Part shown: in pieces, positions 6,932 to 15,549 of the stretch
Position numbering within the stretch: position 1 is the first letter of the stretch
How the letters are laid out: every line of letters begins with the position of its first letter
Origin: Deltaproteobacteria bacterium
Lineage (GTDB): Bacteria > Myxococcota_A > UBA9160 > JAJDAL01
DNA: 64,000 nucleotides
Assembly: GCA_029261875.1 (NCBI GenBank)
Contig: JAJDAL010000025.1
Span: 155,127-219,126 of the forward strand
Reading direction: 5' to 3'
Notes under the pieces: generated by a model
The model's input: only the letters and a program-made list of their open reading frames with translations
What the model was told of the DNA's origin: nothing
Databases searched by the model: none
Program-made: the position numbers and the translations under genes

Positions 6932-7663
6932 TTACGCGATGTCGGCAAACCCCCGGCCGTCCAGGCGCGCCACCCACCAGGGTCGCAACATCTGCCACCA
7001 ACCCGTGATGGGGGGAATCTTGCTGTAGGGACGGCCGCGCTCCGGGTAGCCCATGGTGATGGGGACTTCGCGCCAGCCGATGTGTCCGTCGAGCAGGACT
7101 TTCGCGTAGAAGTAGTACTCGAGTCCGTAGGTGTGGAGCCAAGGGGCGCGCCAATCGAAGTCTGCGCGCCGGATCAGGTCCAGTCGAAAGGCGCGGTAGC
7201 CGCACGTCGCGTCCGTCAGGGCGACCCGCGCCAGCCAACTCGCGAAGGTGCTCACCCAGGGGATGGCCTGGCGGCGAAAGGAAGGAAGATTGGGCGAGTC
7301 CCCGCCCGGCAAGAAGCGGCTTCCGGTGACGTAATCCACTTCCCCGGCGCGCAGGGGATCGAGCAGGCGCCCCATTTCGCCGGGCAACATTTTCCCGTTG
7401 CTCGCCATGGTGCCGAAGACGTCGAAATCGCGGTCGAGGGCCCATTCGAGACCCTTCATGTAGCTGTATCCCACGCCCCGGTTCTGCGGAAGATCCAAGA
7501 ACGGGTAACCGGCTTCGCGCACCAGCCGCTCGGATCCGTCGCTCGAGCCGTTGTTGACCAGCAAGATCTCGTCGCAGGCGGGCGGCTGCGCGCGCAAGGC
7601 CCCGAGCACCTCGGGAAAGCGCATGATTTCGTTGTAGACCGGGACAAAGAAGACGGACTTCAC
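6932..7663 (-). CDS. GT2 glycosyltransferase with altered DXD motif
   Basis: This 243-residue family-2 glycosyltransferase (dolichol-phosphate-mannose-synthase type, GT-A fold) begins FFVPVYNE and continues LLVNNGSSDGS (about residues 35-44) and NRGVGYSYMKG, typical of nucleotide-sugar binding. Where the DXD metal motif is expected (residues 86-91) the sequence is MASNGKM, with no aspartate. C-terminal motifs include DATCGYRAFRLD and a PITMGYPERGR segment. There is no transmembrane segment. It starts at GTG 7663 and is divergent from the next gene, with a 55-base gap holding both promoters. It may transfer sugar to a lipid carrier without the canonical metal ligand, or belong to a subfamily in which Asn replaces Asp. 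The product is unknown. Confidence 0.82.
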   Translation of the reverse strand: MKSVFFVPVYNEIMRFPEVLGALRAQPPACDEILLVNNGSSDGSERLVREAGYPFLDLPQNRGVGYSYMKGLEWALDRDFDVFGTMASNGKMLPGEMGRLLDPLRAGEVDYVTGSRFLPGGDSPNLPSFRRQAIPWVSTFASWLARVALTDATCGYRAFRLDLIRRADFDWRAPWLHTYGLEYYFYAKVLLDGHIGWREVPITMGYPERGRPYSKIPPITGWWQMLRPWWVARLDGRGFADIA

Positions 7664-7718
7664 ACGCGCTACTCTTGCAGATTCGAACAGACGGGGAAAC
7701 CGCGGAGCGACGCTTCAA

Positions 7719-9029
7719 GTGGGTTGGCAAACCTTTCTCTACGAACAAATCGGCGCCGAGATCTCGCGGGTGACGCGTTACTACGATCGCGTTCTCCAGT
7801 GGCACCCCCTTCCCTGGGACCGCGGCGAGTTGCTGGATGCGGTGGACGGAAAACACAAGGAAGCCCTGTCCGCGGATGATTGCCCCGATTGTTCCGGGGA
7901 GAGCGAGCGCCGAACGGCGCTGCTCCTGAACGCGAACCTCAACTACGACACGGACGTCCAGGCACTGCTTCAGGGTTTGAAGGGCCGCTTCTCCCGAACC
8001 ACCCGCATCGTGGCCGTGCTCTACAACCCGTACCTGCGCTGGGCCTATTGGTTGGCGGATCGGTTGGGGCTGCGGCGCGGGGAGCCGCCGCAAACCTTCG
8101 TGACGCGAACGGTGCTCGCGAATCTCGCCCAACTCGCGGGATTCGAACTCGTCCGCGAACGCCCGGTGGGATACCTGCCCTTTCGAATGCTGGGCCTGGC
8201 GATCGGAATCAATCGATTGCTCTCGGCGCTGCCCCTGTTGCGCCACCTTTCCGTGGCGTCGGTGGTGGTGCTGCGTCCCGTGCTGCCCGCGCGCGAGCGA
8301 CCGTCGCTCTCGATCGTGATTCCCGCCCGCAACGAACGCGGGAATATCGAAGCGGCACTCGACCGGATGCCCGATTTCGGCGGAGCGGAATTGGAAGTCC
8401 TGTTCGTCGAGGGCGGTTCGACGGATGGGACCTGGGAAGAGATCCAGCGCGTCGCCGCAGAGAAGCGTCCGGGGATTTCGTGCCGCGCCTTGCAGCAAAA
8501 GGGCACGGGAAAGGTAGACGCGGTTCGTACGGGCTTTGCCGAAGCCCGTAGCGAGTTGCTCACGATCCTGGATGCGGATCTCACCATGCCGCCCGAACTA
8601 CTGGTGCGCTACTACGAGGCCTATTGCCAGGGGCAGGGCGATTTCATCAACGGAAGCCGGTTGGTCTACCCCATGGAGGGGGAGGCCATGCAGTTTCTCA
8701 ACCAACTCGGAAACGTATTCTTCGCCAAGACCCTGGCCGCCATTCTGGGAGCCCCCATCACCGATACGCTGTGCGGAACGAAGCTCCTCACCCGCTCGGA
8801 TTACGCGCGCATGTGCGCCTGGCGCGAGGATTTCGGGGACTTCGACCCCTTCGGTGATTACGAACTCCTGTTTCCCGCGGCGCTGATGGGATTGGGGATC
8901 GCGGATCTGCCGGTTCGCTACCGGGCGCGAACCTACGGCTCGACCAACATCCATCGTTTTCGTCACGGAGCGATGCTGCTCAAGATGACGATCACGGGTT
9001 TCTTCCGAATCCGAATGGTTTCGAAATAA
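7719..9029 (+). CDS. GT2 glycosyltransferase with a degenerate methyltransferase-like N-terminus
   Basis: This 436-residue protein starts at GTG 7719, with GGAG 11 bases upstream. Residues from about 195 form a complete GT2 domain: SIVIPARNERGN, EGGSTDGTW, LTILDADLTMPPEL with intact DXD, and GDYELLFPA. Residues 1-190 resemble the C-terminal half of a class I SAM methyltransferase (TRIVAVLYNPYLRWAY, LAQLAGFELVRERPVGYLP), but the glycine-rich SAM-binding loop is missing. The N-terminus is therefore probably a remnant or regulatory domain. Similar methyltransferase-GT2 fusions are known in polysaccharide loci. The DXD-containing domain should be catalytic, probably adding a sugar to a polyprenyl carrier. 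It converges on the methyltransferase gene at 9054. Confidence 0.82.
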   Translation: MGWQTFLYEQIGAEISRVTRYYDRVLQWHPLPWDRGELLDAVDGKHKEALSADDCPDCSGESERRTALLLNANLNYDTDVQALLQGLKGRFSRTTRIVAVLYNPYLRWAYWLADRLGLRRGEPPQTFVTRTVLANLAQLAGFELVRERPVGYLPFRMLGLAIGINRLLSALPLLRHLSVASVVVLRPVLPARERPSLSIVIPARNERGNIEAALDRMPDFGGAELEVLFVEGGSTDGTWEEIQRVAAEKRPGISCRALQQKGTGKVDAVRTGFAEARSELLTILDADLTMPPELLVRYYEAYCQGQGDFINGSRLVYPMEGEAMQFLNQLGNVFFAKTLAAILGAPITDTLCGTKLLTRSDYARMCAWREDFGDFDPFGDYELLFPAALMGLGIADLPVRYRARTYGSTNIHRFRHGAMLLKMTITGFFRIRMVSK

Positions 9030-9053
9030 TCTCTACCGCGAAGCGGCGCCCAA

Positions 9054-9800
9054 TCAGACGCGTTCCAGCTCGATGTCGACGAAAGAACCCAGCTCGGGCG
9101 CGATTCGCACCAGGAAGCGATCGAGTCCCGTGAGCGCGCGAAATCCCCAGGCCGGAGCCAGGGACCAGGCCTTGAGTCCGCCGGCCAACCAATAACGCGT
9201 GGGCGTGTGGGTTTCGTAGCGAAGCGTGCGCAATTCCGGAAACGACTGTTCGAATCGCTCGCGGTCGCGTTGGAATACGATCCACGCCAGCGCGCCATTG
9301 GCGTCGGAAAGGGGCCCGCTGGAATCGAACTGCCAGTCGGTGGCGCCGGGCGCGTAGCCTTCGTGATGTCCGTAGCGAAGGATCCAGTGACTGAGCCAGC
9401 CCGGATGTTCGTCGATGATCAACATGCGCCCCCCCGGACGCAGGCAGCGGCGGGCTTCGTCGAAGAATTTTTCGACATCGGCGATGTGGTGAAAGGCGTT
9501 GAGGAGAAATAGCGCGCGCAGGCTTCCCGCTTCAAAGGGCAGCGCCGTCGCGTCCAGTACCCGGTCCACGCCGGGATAGGGGAGGGTGTCGCTGGTGATC
9601 AGGTCCGGGATGTGCTCTTTGGCGAATCCCGCACCCGATCCGAGCTCGAGGGCGTCCCCTTCCGGGGGGCAATGCGCGAGGCAAGTCGAAAATTTCGCGT
9701 AGCACTCGCGGTACCAAGCGCGAAGGCACGGCTTGGAGTCGATCCGCGCGCGTATTTCGGCGAAGCGATTGGGTTCGTCGAGGGGGTGCGTGTCGTCCAT
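9054..9800 (-). CDS. Class I SAM-dependent methyltransferase
   Basis: This 248-residue Methyltransf_11-type enzyme has motif I ALELGSGAGF (residues about 50-59), an acidic motif II region near VDRVLDATALPF, motif IV LFLLNAFHHIADVEKFF and motif V RCLRPGGRMLIIDEHPG. No membrane segment is present. It lies 30 bases downstream of the fucose-synthase-like gene on the same strand and is probably the last gene of the glycan operon. A role in methylating a sugar or lipid-linked glycan intermediate is inferred from this position; the sequence alone does not fix the substrate. Confidence 0.8.
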   Translation of the reverse strand: MDDTHPLDEPNRFAEIRARIDSKPCLRAWYRECYAKFSTCLAHCPPEGDALELGSGAGFAKEHIPDLITSDTLPYPGVDRVLDATALPFEAGSLRALFLLNAFHHIADVEKFFDEARRCLRPGGRMLIIDEHPGWLSHWILRYGHHEGYAPGATDWQFDSSGPLSDANGALAWIVFQRDRERFEQSFPELRTLRYETHTPTRYWLAGGLKAWSLAPAWGFRALTGLDRFLVRIAPELGSFVDIELERV

Positions 9801-9830
9801 CCCGGGGCGCGGAAAGCCGGCGCCGAAGTG

Positions 9831-10832
9831 TCAGGAAGCCCGGGCCCGGGTGGCCACGGGGTGAACGCGAAGCGGTTTCGGCGCGACGGCGTGTTCGTAG
9901 TTGTCGAGAAACCAGCGATAGGTGTGTTCGAGACCCTCGCGCAGGCTCCTGCGGTGTTTCCAACCGAGCGCTTGCAGTCGCGTCACGTCCAGACGCTTGC
10001 GCGGCATTCCGTCGGGTTTGCTGGCATCGAATCGCAGCTCCGCGATCGGGTGAATGATGTCGCGCATCAGCAGCGCGACTTCTCGGATGCTGATGTCCTC
10101 TCCGGTGCCGATGTTCAGGTGTTGACCGTCGTCGTAATGACGCATGAGGAAGAGACAACATTCCGCCAGGTCGTCGACGTGCATGAATTCCCGTGTGGGG
10201 GAGCCCGAGCCCCAGATCTCGACTTCGGGTTCGCCCTGTTCCTTGGCGGAATGGAATTTCCGCATCAGCGCCGGGAGCACGTGGGAACTCTCGAGGTCGA
10301 AATTGTCGTTGGGACCGTAGAGGTTGGTCGGCATGGCGGAGATGAAATTGCATCCGTATTGGCGCCGGTAGGCGGCGCACAATTTGATTCCCGCGATTTT
10401 CGCGATGGCGTACGGCTCGTTGGTGGGCTCCAGCGGCCCGGCGAGCAGGTGTTCTTCCTTCATGGGTTGGGGACATTCGCGCGGGTAGATGCAGGAGCTC
10501 CCGAGGTAGAGGAGCTTTTGGGCCTCACATCGGTGGGCCGCGTGCACCACCGTCGCGTGAATCATCAAATTGTCGTAGATGAAATCCGCTGGGTACGTGG
10601 AGTTGTGAAGAATTCCTCCCACGGTCCCGGCGACGAGGAAGATGTACTCCGGACGCTGAACGTCGAACCACTGGTTGACGGCGGCCTGGTCGCGCAGGTC
10701 GAGTTCTTCGGACGTGGCGAGCAACAGATTCGTGTAGCCACTGCCTTCGAGGCAGCGCACGATGGAAGACCCCACCAGGCCGCGGTGGCCGGCGACGTAG
10801 ATCCGCGCGTCTTTGGGAAGCGTTTCCGTCAT
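9831..10832 (-). CDS. fcl: GDP-L-fucose synthase-like NAD(P)-dependent SDR
   Basis: This 333-residue extended short-chain dehydrogenase/epimerase most resembles GDP-4-keto-6-deoxymannose 3,5-epimerase/4-reductase (Fcl/WcaG). It shows the Rossmann motif GHRGLVGSSI near the N-terminus, AGTVGGI, the catalytic LGSSCIYPRE and EPYAIAKIAG (Tyr-x3-Lys), and MPTNLYGPNDNF and REFMHVDDLA, all typical of Fcl. It would convert the GDP-mannose-4,6-dehydratase product to GDP-L-fucose. No GDP-mannose dehydratase is in the window, so the full pathway is not shown. An AT-rich promoter lies 36 bases upstream of the ATG, so the gene can be transcribed independently of the genes before it. Confidence 0.85.
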   Translation of the reverse strand: MTETLPKDARIYVAGHRGLVGSSIVRCLEGSGYTNLLLATSEELDLRDQAAVNQWFDVQRPEYIFLVAGTVGGILHNSTYPADFIYDNLMIHATVVHAAHRCEAQKLLYLGSSCIYPRECPQPMKEEHLLAGPLEPTNEPYAIAKIAGIKLCAAYRRQYGCNFISAMPTNLYGPNDNFDLESSHVLPALMRKFHSAKEQGEPEVEIWGSGSPTREFMHVDDLAECCLFLMRHYDDGQHLNIGTGEDISIREVALLMRDIIHPIAELRFDASKPDGMPRKRLDVTRLQALGWKHRRSLREGLEHTYRWFLDNYEHAVAPKPLRVHPVATRARAS

Positions 10833-10867
10833 GCTGCGTTCCTGCGGTTCGGAATGGGAATCGTCAT

Positions 10868-10897
10868 ATTATTCAATGGTTTAAGTGGGCGTGTCAA
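10868..10897 (-). promoter_or_regulatory. Sigma-70-type promoter for the fucose-synthase-like gene
   Basis: On the minus strand, TTGACA (10897-10892) and AATAAT (10873-10868) are separated by 18 bases in an AT-rich island. The predicted transcript start is about 30 bases before the ATG at 10832. The -35 hexamer overlaps the stop codon of the small lipoprotein gene. Confidence 0.5.
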
Positions 10898-11064
10898 CTG
10901 TCCGAAAGGTCGGCCTGTTCGGCGCACAAACGCTCCGCTTCGGCCCGCGGCAAGCGCGTCACCCCCGTGCCGGCGTTGTGGAGGCAATCGCGATAGCGAG
11001 CCTCTTTCGCGTCGCCGCACGCGACGAGACCCAACAGGGCGATTGCGAACCATCCCCGGCCCAT
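10894..11064 (-). CDS. Small predicted lipoprotein, 56 residues
   Basis: This short gene fills most of the gap between the membrane glycosyltransferase at 11074 and the fucose-synthase-like gene. It starts at ATG 11064, 9 bases after the upstream stop, and ends with TGA at 10894. The protein has a signal sequence MGRGWFAIALLGLVAC with a good lipobox (LVAC, Cys16). A charged 40-residue mature part follows, with two more cysteines (YRDCLHN and ERLCAEQ), which could form a disulfide. No family is recognised. Gene position suggests an accessory lipoprotein of the glycan assembly operon, but that is inference. Support comes from the lipobox, tight spacing and consistent codon bias; there is no obvious strong ribosome-binding site. 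Confidence 0.6.
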   Translation of the reverse strand: MGRGWFAIALLGLVACGDAKEARYRDCLHNAGTGVTRLPRAEAERLCAEQADLSDS

Positions 11065-11073
11065 GCGGGGACG

Positions 11074-12606
11074 CTACCAAATCGCCCGGTACAGGGTCTC
11101 GTAGGAACTGCGGGTCAGGTTGACGGTTCGCACATCCGGCGGGAGTGCGTCGGCGAAGTAGGGGACCGGAACGCCCTGGAAAACGACACACGGATAGGTG
11201 GCCCGCAGTGCTTCGAAGGACGTGGGTTCGAAGAAATGAAGGAAGCGATGGGTCTCGAGTTCGAAGAAGAAATCGCGCGGGAACAACTCCATGAGCACGT
11301 CGTTGTACTCCCATTCCGCGTAATAGTTGCCGAAGCGCAGGGCGTTGGCGGGCGATGAGGATTTGAAATACGTCACCACCGCACATTCGGAGAATTGGGT
11401 CTCCAGCTGGGCGTGCAGATCCTGTTGGAACGCCGACACCGGTGCCAACTTGGCGTGAACGCGCCGCGCTTCGCGCGCGCCGACGAGCCCCGTCAAGATC
11501 AGAAACCCAACCAGGGTCGCGGTTGCGACGGGTTTGGCCCGCGATCCCAGTGTGCGGGAAATGGCTTCGAAGCTGAAGAAGATCGACAGGCTCGCGACGC
11601 CGAACGCGGGCAACAGGTAATGGCTCTTCGGATGCTTGGCCACCATGGCAATCTGCAGCATCTGTACGGAAACGATGCCGAGCAGCAACCGGAAGCGTCG
11701 ACGCCCGGCTTCGTCGGGCACGCGACTCCACAGCACAAGACCCACCACCCCGACGGCGATCACAACCACGAGTTCGATTTGTCCCGCGAAAAGCTGTTGC
11801 AGATTCTCCAGGTATCTGGGCAGATCGAAGCCCCGGGGCCCGGAACCGTAATGGCCCGTATGGGTCGCGAGACTGCGAATCCAATACACGACGTCGGGCA
11901 ATCGCGGCAGCAGGGGCCAACCGAATAGGAATACGGCGCCCACGGCGCCGGCAGCGTATTGAACGCGGCGCCGCCAGCCCGTGAGGATCAGCAGGGGGAT
12001 CAGGGGAACCCAGATGAACGTCAATTTCGTCAGGACGCCGAATCCCGCGATGGCGCCCAAGACCGCGACGGATCGCGTGGATGGACGTTCGTCCGCGACG
12101 CATCGAATCAGTGCGGCAGCGAACAGCACGTGAACCGTCAGGAGTAGATTCTCGGGTTGGACCGTCGACAGGCGCTCGAGGCCCGGCCAGGCGAGCGGGA
12201 GCATCTGCAAGAGCACCGCTCGCGCGGGGTCCGCGAACACGCGCAGACCCACGGCGCCCAATACCCACAGGCTCAACGCGAATGTCCCCGCGAGAACGGC
12301 GTGGAAAACGCTCAGATAGGTTTCCGGACGGCTCAGCACGTCGCGCGACAGGTCGCCGCTGCCGTTCCACGCGTAGACCGCGCGGACCACCACGGCGCCG
12401 ATCTCCTGAACCGTCGTTCCGGGGTGGTCGACGTGGGCGGGCGGGAGTCCGCGCGCGAGATTCAGCGCGTTGGTGAGATAGACATAGTCGGGGTCGAAAT
12501 TGGTTCGCAGCCAATAGGGCCCGCGCGCCTCCTTCATCCAGAATGCACCGACCAGGGCCAGCACGGGAATCGCCAGCAACACGATCCGTTGCAACCCGGG
12601 CCGCAT
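11074..12606 (-). CDS. GT-C-type membrane glycosyltransferase (ArnT/PMT-like)
   Basis: This 510-residue polytopic protein has an N-terminal membrane helix. The first large loop carries TNFDPDYVYLTNALNLA and VDHPGTTVQEIGA, where GT-C lipid-linked-sugar transferases hold their acidic catalytic residues. About 9-10 further membrane helices follow (for example LVVVIAVGVVGLVLW and PVATATLVGFLILTGL), then a soluble C-terminal tail of about 100 residues. The start is fixed by coupling: the upstream gene's TGA shares its A with this ATG (TGATG at 12608-12604). It should transfer a sugar from a polyprenyl-phosphate donor on the periplasmic face; donor and acceptor are unknown. A longer in-frame extension overlaps the previous gene and is rejected. 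Confidence 0.75.
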   Translation of the reverse strand: MRPGLQRIVLLAIPVLALVGAFWMKEARGPYWLRTNFDPDYVYLTNALNLARGLPPAHVDHPGTTVQEIGAVVVRAVYAWNGSGDLSRDVLSRPETYLSVFHAVLAGTFALSLWVLGAVGLRVFADPARAVLLQMLPLAWPGLERLSTVQPENLLLTVHVLFAAALIRCVADERPSTRSVAVLGAIAGFGVLTKLTFIWVPLIPLLILTGWRRRVQYAAGAVGAVFLFGWPLLPRLPDVVYWIRSLATHTGHYGSGPRGFDLPRYLENLQQLFAGQIELVVVIAVGVVGLVLWSRVPDEAGRRRFRLLLGIVSVQMLQIAMVAKHPKSHYLLPAFGVASLSIFFSFEAISRTLGSRAKPVATATLVGFLILTGLVGAREARRVHAKLAPVSAFQQDLHAQLETQFSECAVVTYFKSSSPANALRFGNYYAEWEYNDVLMELFPRDFFFELETHRFLHFFEPTSFEALRATYPCVVFQGVPVPYFADALPPDVRTVNLTRSSYETLYRAIW

Positions 12607-14513
12607 CAATGCACCCGCGCTTCGTGCACTCGGAGTTCGCTGCGCCGGCCGTTGCGAGAGCGCATGCGAAACTCGAGCGCTTGCGCATGTTGGAACGCAC
12701 TGGCCGGAGCCTCGGGAAAATCCCGTGGTGTGACGTTGATCCAACGGGGTTCGCCGCGGGGTGTGCGCGGTCCGAGATCGCGCGAGGCGACGAGGCTCCC
12801 GTCTGCGTTTCGCAATGCCAACGTCCACTCCAACTCGGCACCGGGGTCGGTGTCGAGGTGGAGGCGCAGCTGAAAGAAGCGCGGAAAGCCCTGGATCGGG
12901 ATGGCGTGAACCGCCCAATCGGTCAATGAAGAAAACTGGAAGGCTTCGATCGAGGGCGATGTGGGGCACGTGAAGTCCGGGGCCGGCGTCCAGCGCGCGA
13001 GTCCCTGGTAGGGCGCTCGCAGGGCCCACTCCAATCCGCCAGCCTGTCCCAACGCGTCTTGATAGATCGAAGGGTCGTAGCGCATGGAGGTGACGATCCA
13101 ATATCGCACGTTCTCGGGGCCGCCACGGCGCTTCGACACTGCGCTTTCACACAATCGCAACGTGGTTTCGTCCCGCACCATCATTTGCTGCCGGGTTCGG
13201 CCGGGAGGAGGTTGGGTCAGTTCCGGGTGCGCGGCGAAATCCCGGTTCCGGTAGGCGAGGAAGGTGTAATAGGCGTTGGGCGAAAGCAGCAATCGATCGC
13301 CGGGCGCGAGATTTTTCCGCGCCAGCGCGAAGGCTTCTCGTCCCATGTCCGGGGGCCAATGACGCGCGCGTTCGAGGGCTTCGGGCAGGGGACGTTCCAA
13401 ACGCGCGCCGATGGCGTAGGGGTCGCGGCGATCCGTCGCGAGCGCCAAACCCACTCCGAGGACGAGGGCGGGAATCCACACCTGCGCGCGTCGCTCACGC
13501 GGGATGGCGCCGAGGATTCCCGCGCACGCGTAGCTGAACCCGGCGATCAGGATGGCGTAGAGGAAGTAGCCGCTGCGGCCAAAGAGCGGGTATTGCTCAA
13601 AGGCCGCGAATAAAGCGTTCATCGCGAAGGGAACCCACAAGAGCCAGATAGCGCCGTCCCGTTTTCGTCGTGCGACGAACGGTACCCCGAATAGGGTAGC
13701 GACGAGCAGGACCCCCCAGCCGAACAGGAAGAAGAGGTTCGCGCCGTGGCGAAATTCTCCGGCCAGGAACTTCAGATTCTCCCAGGACGTCGGGTAGAAC
13801 TGGTTCCAGAACAATTGCGGTGCGGAGGTCTCCGACCCCTGGGGACCGAGGAACAGAAAGAAGTACAGCGCAAAGGTGACGGCCGGCGACGCCAGCGCCA
13901 ACACGGCCCCGGGGCTGCGATCGCCGCGCGCGAAGAACCGATACAGAACGATGGCGGGATAAACGAACACGAAGCAGAGCGACGACAGGGCGAAGGCGTG
14001 GAGGGCGGTGATCAGGCCGAATCCCGGTGCGCCGGCGCGTTTTCCGTTGCGCGTCGCGACGGCGAGGCAAAGGGCGCTGGCGAACAGATCGAGGGCGTAG
14101 GGTTTGAACTCCCGCGCGTGGTAGATGAACCCGGGACCGACGGCGACGAGGGCAGCGGCACACAGGCCTGCGCCGGGCCCGGCGATGCGCCGCACGAATT
14201 CGTAGATGGCGAGCAATCCCGCGACGCCGAACACGAACGGCCAAAACCGGAATGCCCATTCCGGGCTCTCGAAGAGCAATAGCCCCAACCTTCCGAACAA
14301 CCAGTCCGTCAGCAGAAACCAAAAACCTTCGACCTGGGCCCGGGCGAGGGTGTCGAAAAGGGAGCCCGGCGCGGCGATGAGTTGTGCGCGCCAGGCTTCG
14401 TCATTCCAGAGGTAGGGTGCGGGTGAAGCGGGAGCGCGAAGCCACGCACCGACGGCAATGGTGCCCGCGAGGGCGGCGAGAATCGGGAGCGTTTGTTTCG
14501 GAGGGCGGGTCAC
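12606..14513 (-). CDS. GT-C-type membrane glycosyltransferase with C-terminal beta domain
   Basis: This 635-residue protein starts at GTG 14513, overlapping the previous stop by four bases (GTGA). After the first helix comes LWNDEAWRAQLIA, the Asp-Glu motif of GT39/ArnT-like GT-C enzymes. About ten membrane helices follow (for example LCAAALVAVGPGFIYHAREF and LLFESPEWAFRFWPFVFG), then a soluble region from about residue 440. The last 110 residues look like a beta-sandwich, carbohydrate-binding-like module (FFQLRLHLDTDPGAELEW). It is translationally coupled to the genes on both sides, so it belongs with the aminotransferase/dehydrogenase pair and the next GT-C gene. It probably glycosylates a surface polymer or protein in the periplasm; the substrate is not known. 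Confidence 0.75.
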   Translation of the reverse strand: MTRPPKQTLPILAALAGTIAVGAWLRAPASPAPYLWNDEAWRAQLIAAPGSLFDTLARAQVEGFWFLLTDWLFGRLGLLLFESPEWAFRFWPFVFGVAGLLAIYEFVRRIAGPGAGLCAAALVAVGPGFIYHAREFKPYALDLFASALCLAVATRNGKRAGAPGFGLITALHAFALSSLCFVFVYPAIVLYRFFARGDRSPGAVLALASPAVTFALYFFLFLGPQGSETSAPQLFWNQFYPTSWENLKFLAGEFRHGANLFFLFGWGVLLVATLFGVPFVARRKRDGAIWLLWVPFAMNALFAAFEQYPLFGRSGYFLYAILIAGFSYACAGILGAIPRERRAQVWIPALVLGVGLALATDRRDPYAIGARLERPLPEALERARHWPPDMGREAFALARKNLAPGDRLLLSPNAYYTFLAYRNRDFAAHPELTQPPPGRTRQQMMVRDETTLRLCESAVSKRRGGPENVRYWIVTSMRYDPSIYQDALGQAGGLEWALRAPYQGLARWTPAPDFTCPTSPSIEAFQFSSLTDWAVHAIPIQGFPRFFQLRLHLDTDPGAELEWTLALRNADGSLVASRDLGPRTPRGEPRWINVTPRDFPEAPASAFQHAQALEFRMRSRNGRRSELRVHEARVH

Positions 14514-15541
14514 CGGGGCTCGTCGAGGGGGGGAACGCGAATCAACCGGCTCTCGTTCCGCATGCTTTCGGTGGCGGCCTCCAGGGCAAGCACGACCCGC
14601 AGGCCGCTTACACCGTCCGAGCGCGGTGTCGCGCCGGATTCGATGCAATCGAGGAAGTGTTCGCATTCGGCCTGTAGCGGAGCGTTCAGTGCCACTTTGG
14701 GAATCGTGACGCCGCCGTCCACCACTGCGGTCTTGTGGGCGACGAAGGTGTCCAGCACGCCGTCCGGCAGGACCACGGTCTTGTTGAAGATGCGAATCGG
14801 CGCTTCGAGATCGAGATCGTCCCAGATCGCCATGCGCTGATTGCCTACGACGGTGATGCGGCGAACCTTGCGCGGGTTGAGCCAGCTGGCGTGGATGTGG
14901 GCCAAGGGGCCGTTCTCGAAACTCCAGGTCGAAAATACGGCGTCTTCGATTCCCGAATTCAGGAACGATTGTCCCCGGGCGGAAACGTCCTTGGGCGTCG
15001 CGCTGAACAGGTCGAACAGAATCGAAACATCGTGGGAGGCGAGATCCCAGAGTGCGTTCACATCGGTCCGTACGGGACCCAGGTTGGTGCGTTCGAAGTC
15101 GAGGTAGTGGATGTCGCCCAATTCCCCCGAGTCGATCAGCGCTTTCAGCGCCCGCAGCGAAGCGTTGTATTGAAAAACATGGCCCACCATGAGGATCCGA
15201 TTCTGTTTTTCCGCGAGGCGGATGAGGCTGCGCGCGTCGTCCGAGGTTCCGGTCATGGGTTTCTCGACCAGCACGTGTTTCCCCGCTTCGAGGGCGCGGC
15301 TCGCCAGCGCGTGGTGGTGACGCACGGGAGTCGAAATCGCGATGGCATCGACGGCGGGGTCGTCGAGCGCGGGTTCGAGGCTTTCGCTGCGCTTGGCGTC
15401 GGGGTAGCGGCTGCCCACGATCTCGAGTCGGCCGGCGTCGGGGTCGCACAACCAGGCCACCTGGGCGCGCCCGGAAAGCTCGAAGGAACGGGCGATGTTG
15501 GGCCCCCAATGCCCCGTGCCCACGACGGCGATTCGGAACAC
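14510..15541 (-). CDS. Gfo/Idh/MocA-family oxidoreductase (WbpB-like)
   Basis: This 343-residue protein has the N-terminal NAD(P) Rossmann motif VVGTGHWGPN and the family signature LVEKPMTG in a LEAGKHVLVEKP context, followed by GHVFQYN. The C-terminal domain has a DLASHDVSILFDLF segment with the Asp/His pair used in sugar oxidation. It starts at GTG 15541, 8 bases after the DegT-family stop. The pair resembles WbpB/WbpE, in which UDP-GlcNAcA is oxidised at C3 and then transaminated to the 3-amino sugar. The same arrangement also serves other amino sugars, so the exact sugar is not set. Cytoplasmic. It is coupled to the downstream GT-C gene by a GTGA overlap. Confidence 0.85.
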   Translation of the reverse strand: MFRIAVVGTGHWGPNIARSFELSGRAQVAWLCDPDAGRLEIVGSRYPDAKRSESLEPALDDPAVDAIAISTPVRHHHALASRALEAGKHVLVEKPMTGTSDDARSLIRLAEKQNRILMVGHVFQYNASLRALKALIDSGELGDIHYLDFERTNLGPVRTDVNALWDLASHDVSILFDLFSATPKDVSARGQSFLNSGIEDAVFSTWSFENGPLAHIHASWLNPRKVRRITVVGNQRMAIWDDLDLEAPIRIFNKTVVLPDGVLDTFVAHKTAVVDGGVTIPKVALNAPLQAECEHFLDCIESGATPRSDGVSGLRVVLALEAATESMRNESRLIRVPPLDEPR

Positions 15542-15549
15542 GCGGACCC

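Noticed and set aside
12606..15509. 967-codon minus-strand frame extending the GT-C gene upstream
   Set aside because: The extension overlaps the Gfo/Idh gene, which has clear motifs. The GTGA overlap at 14513-14510 marks the proper start.
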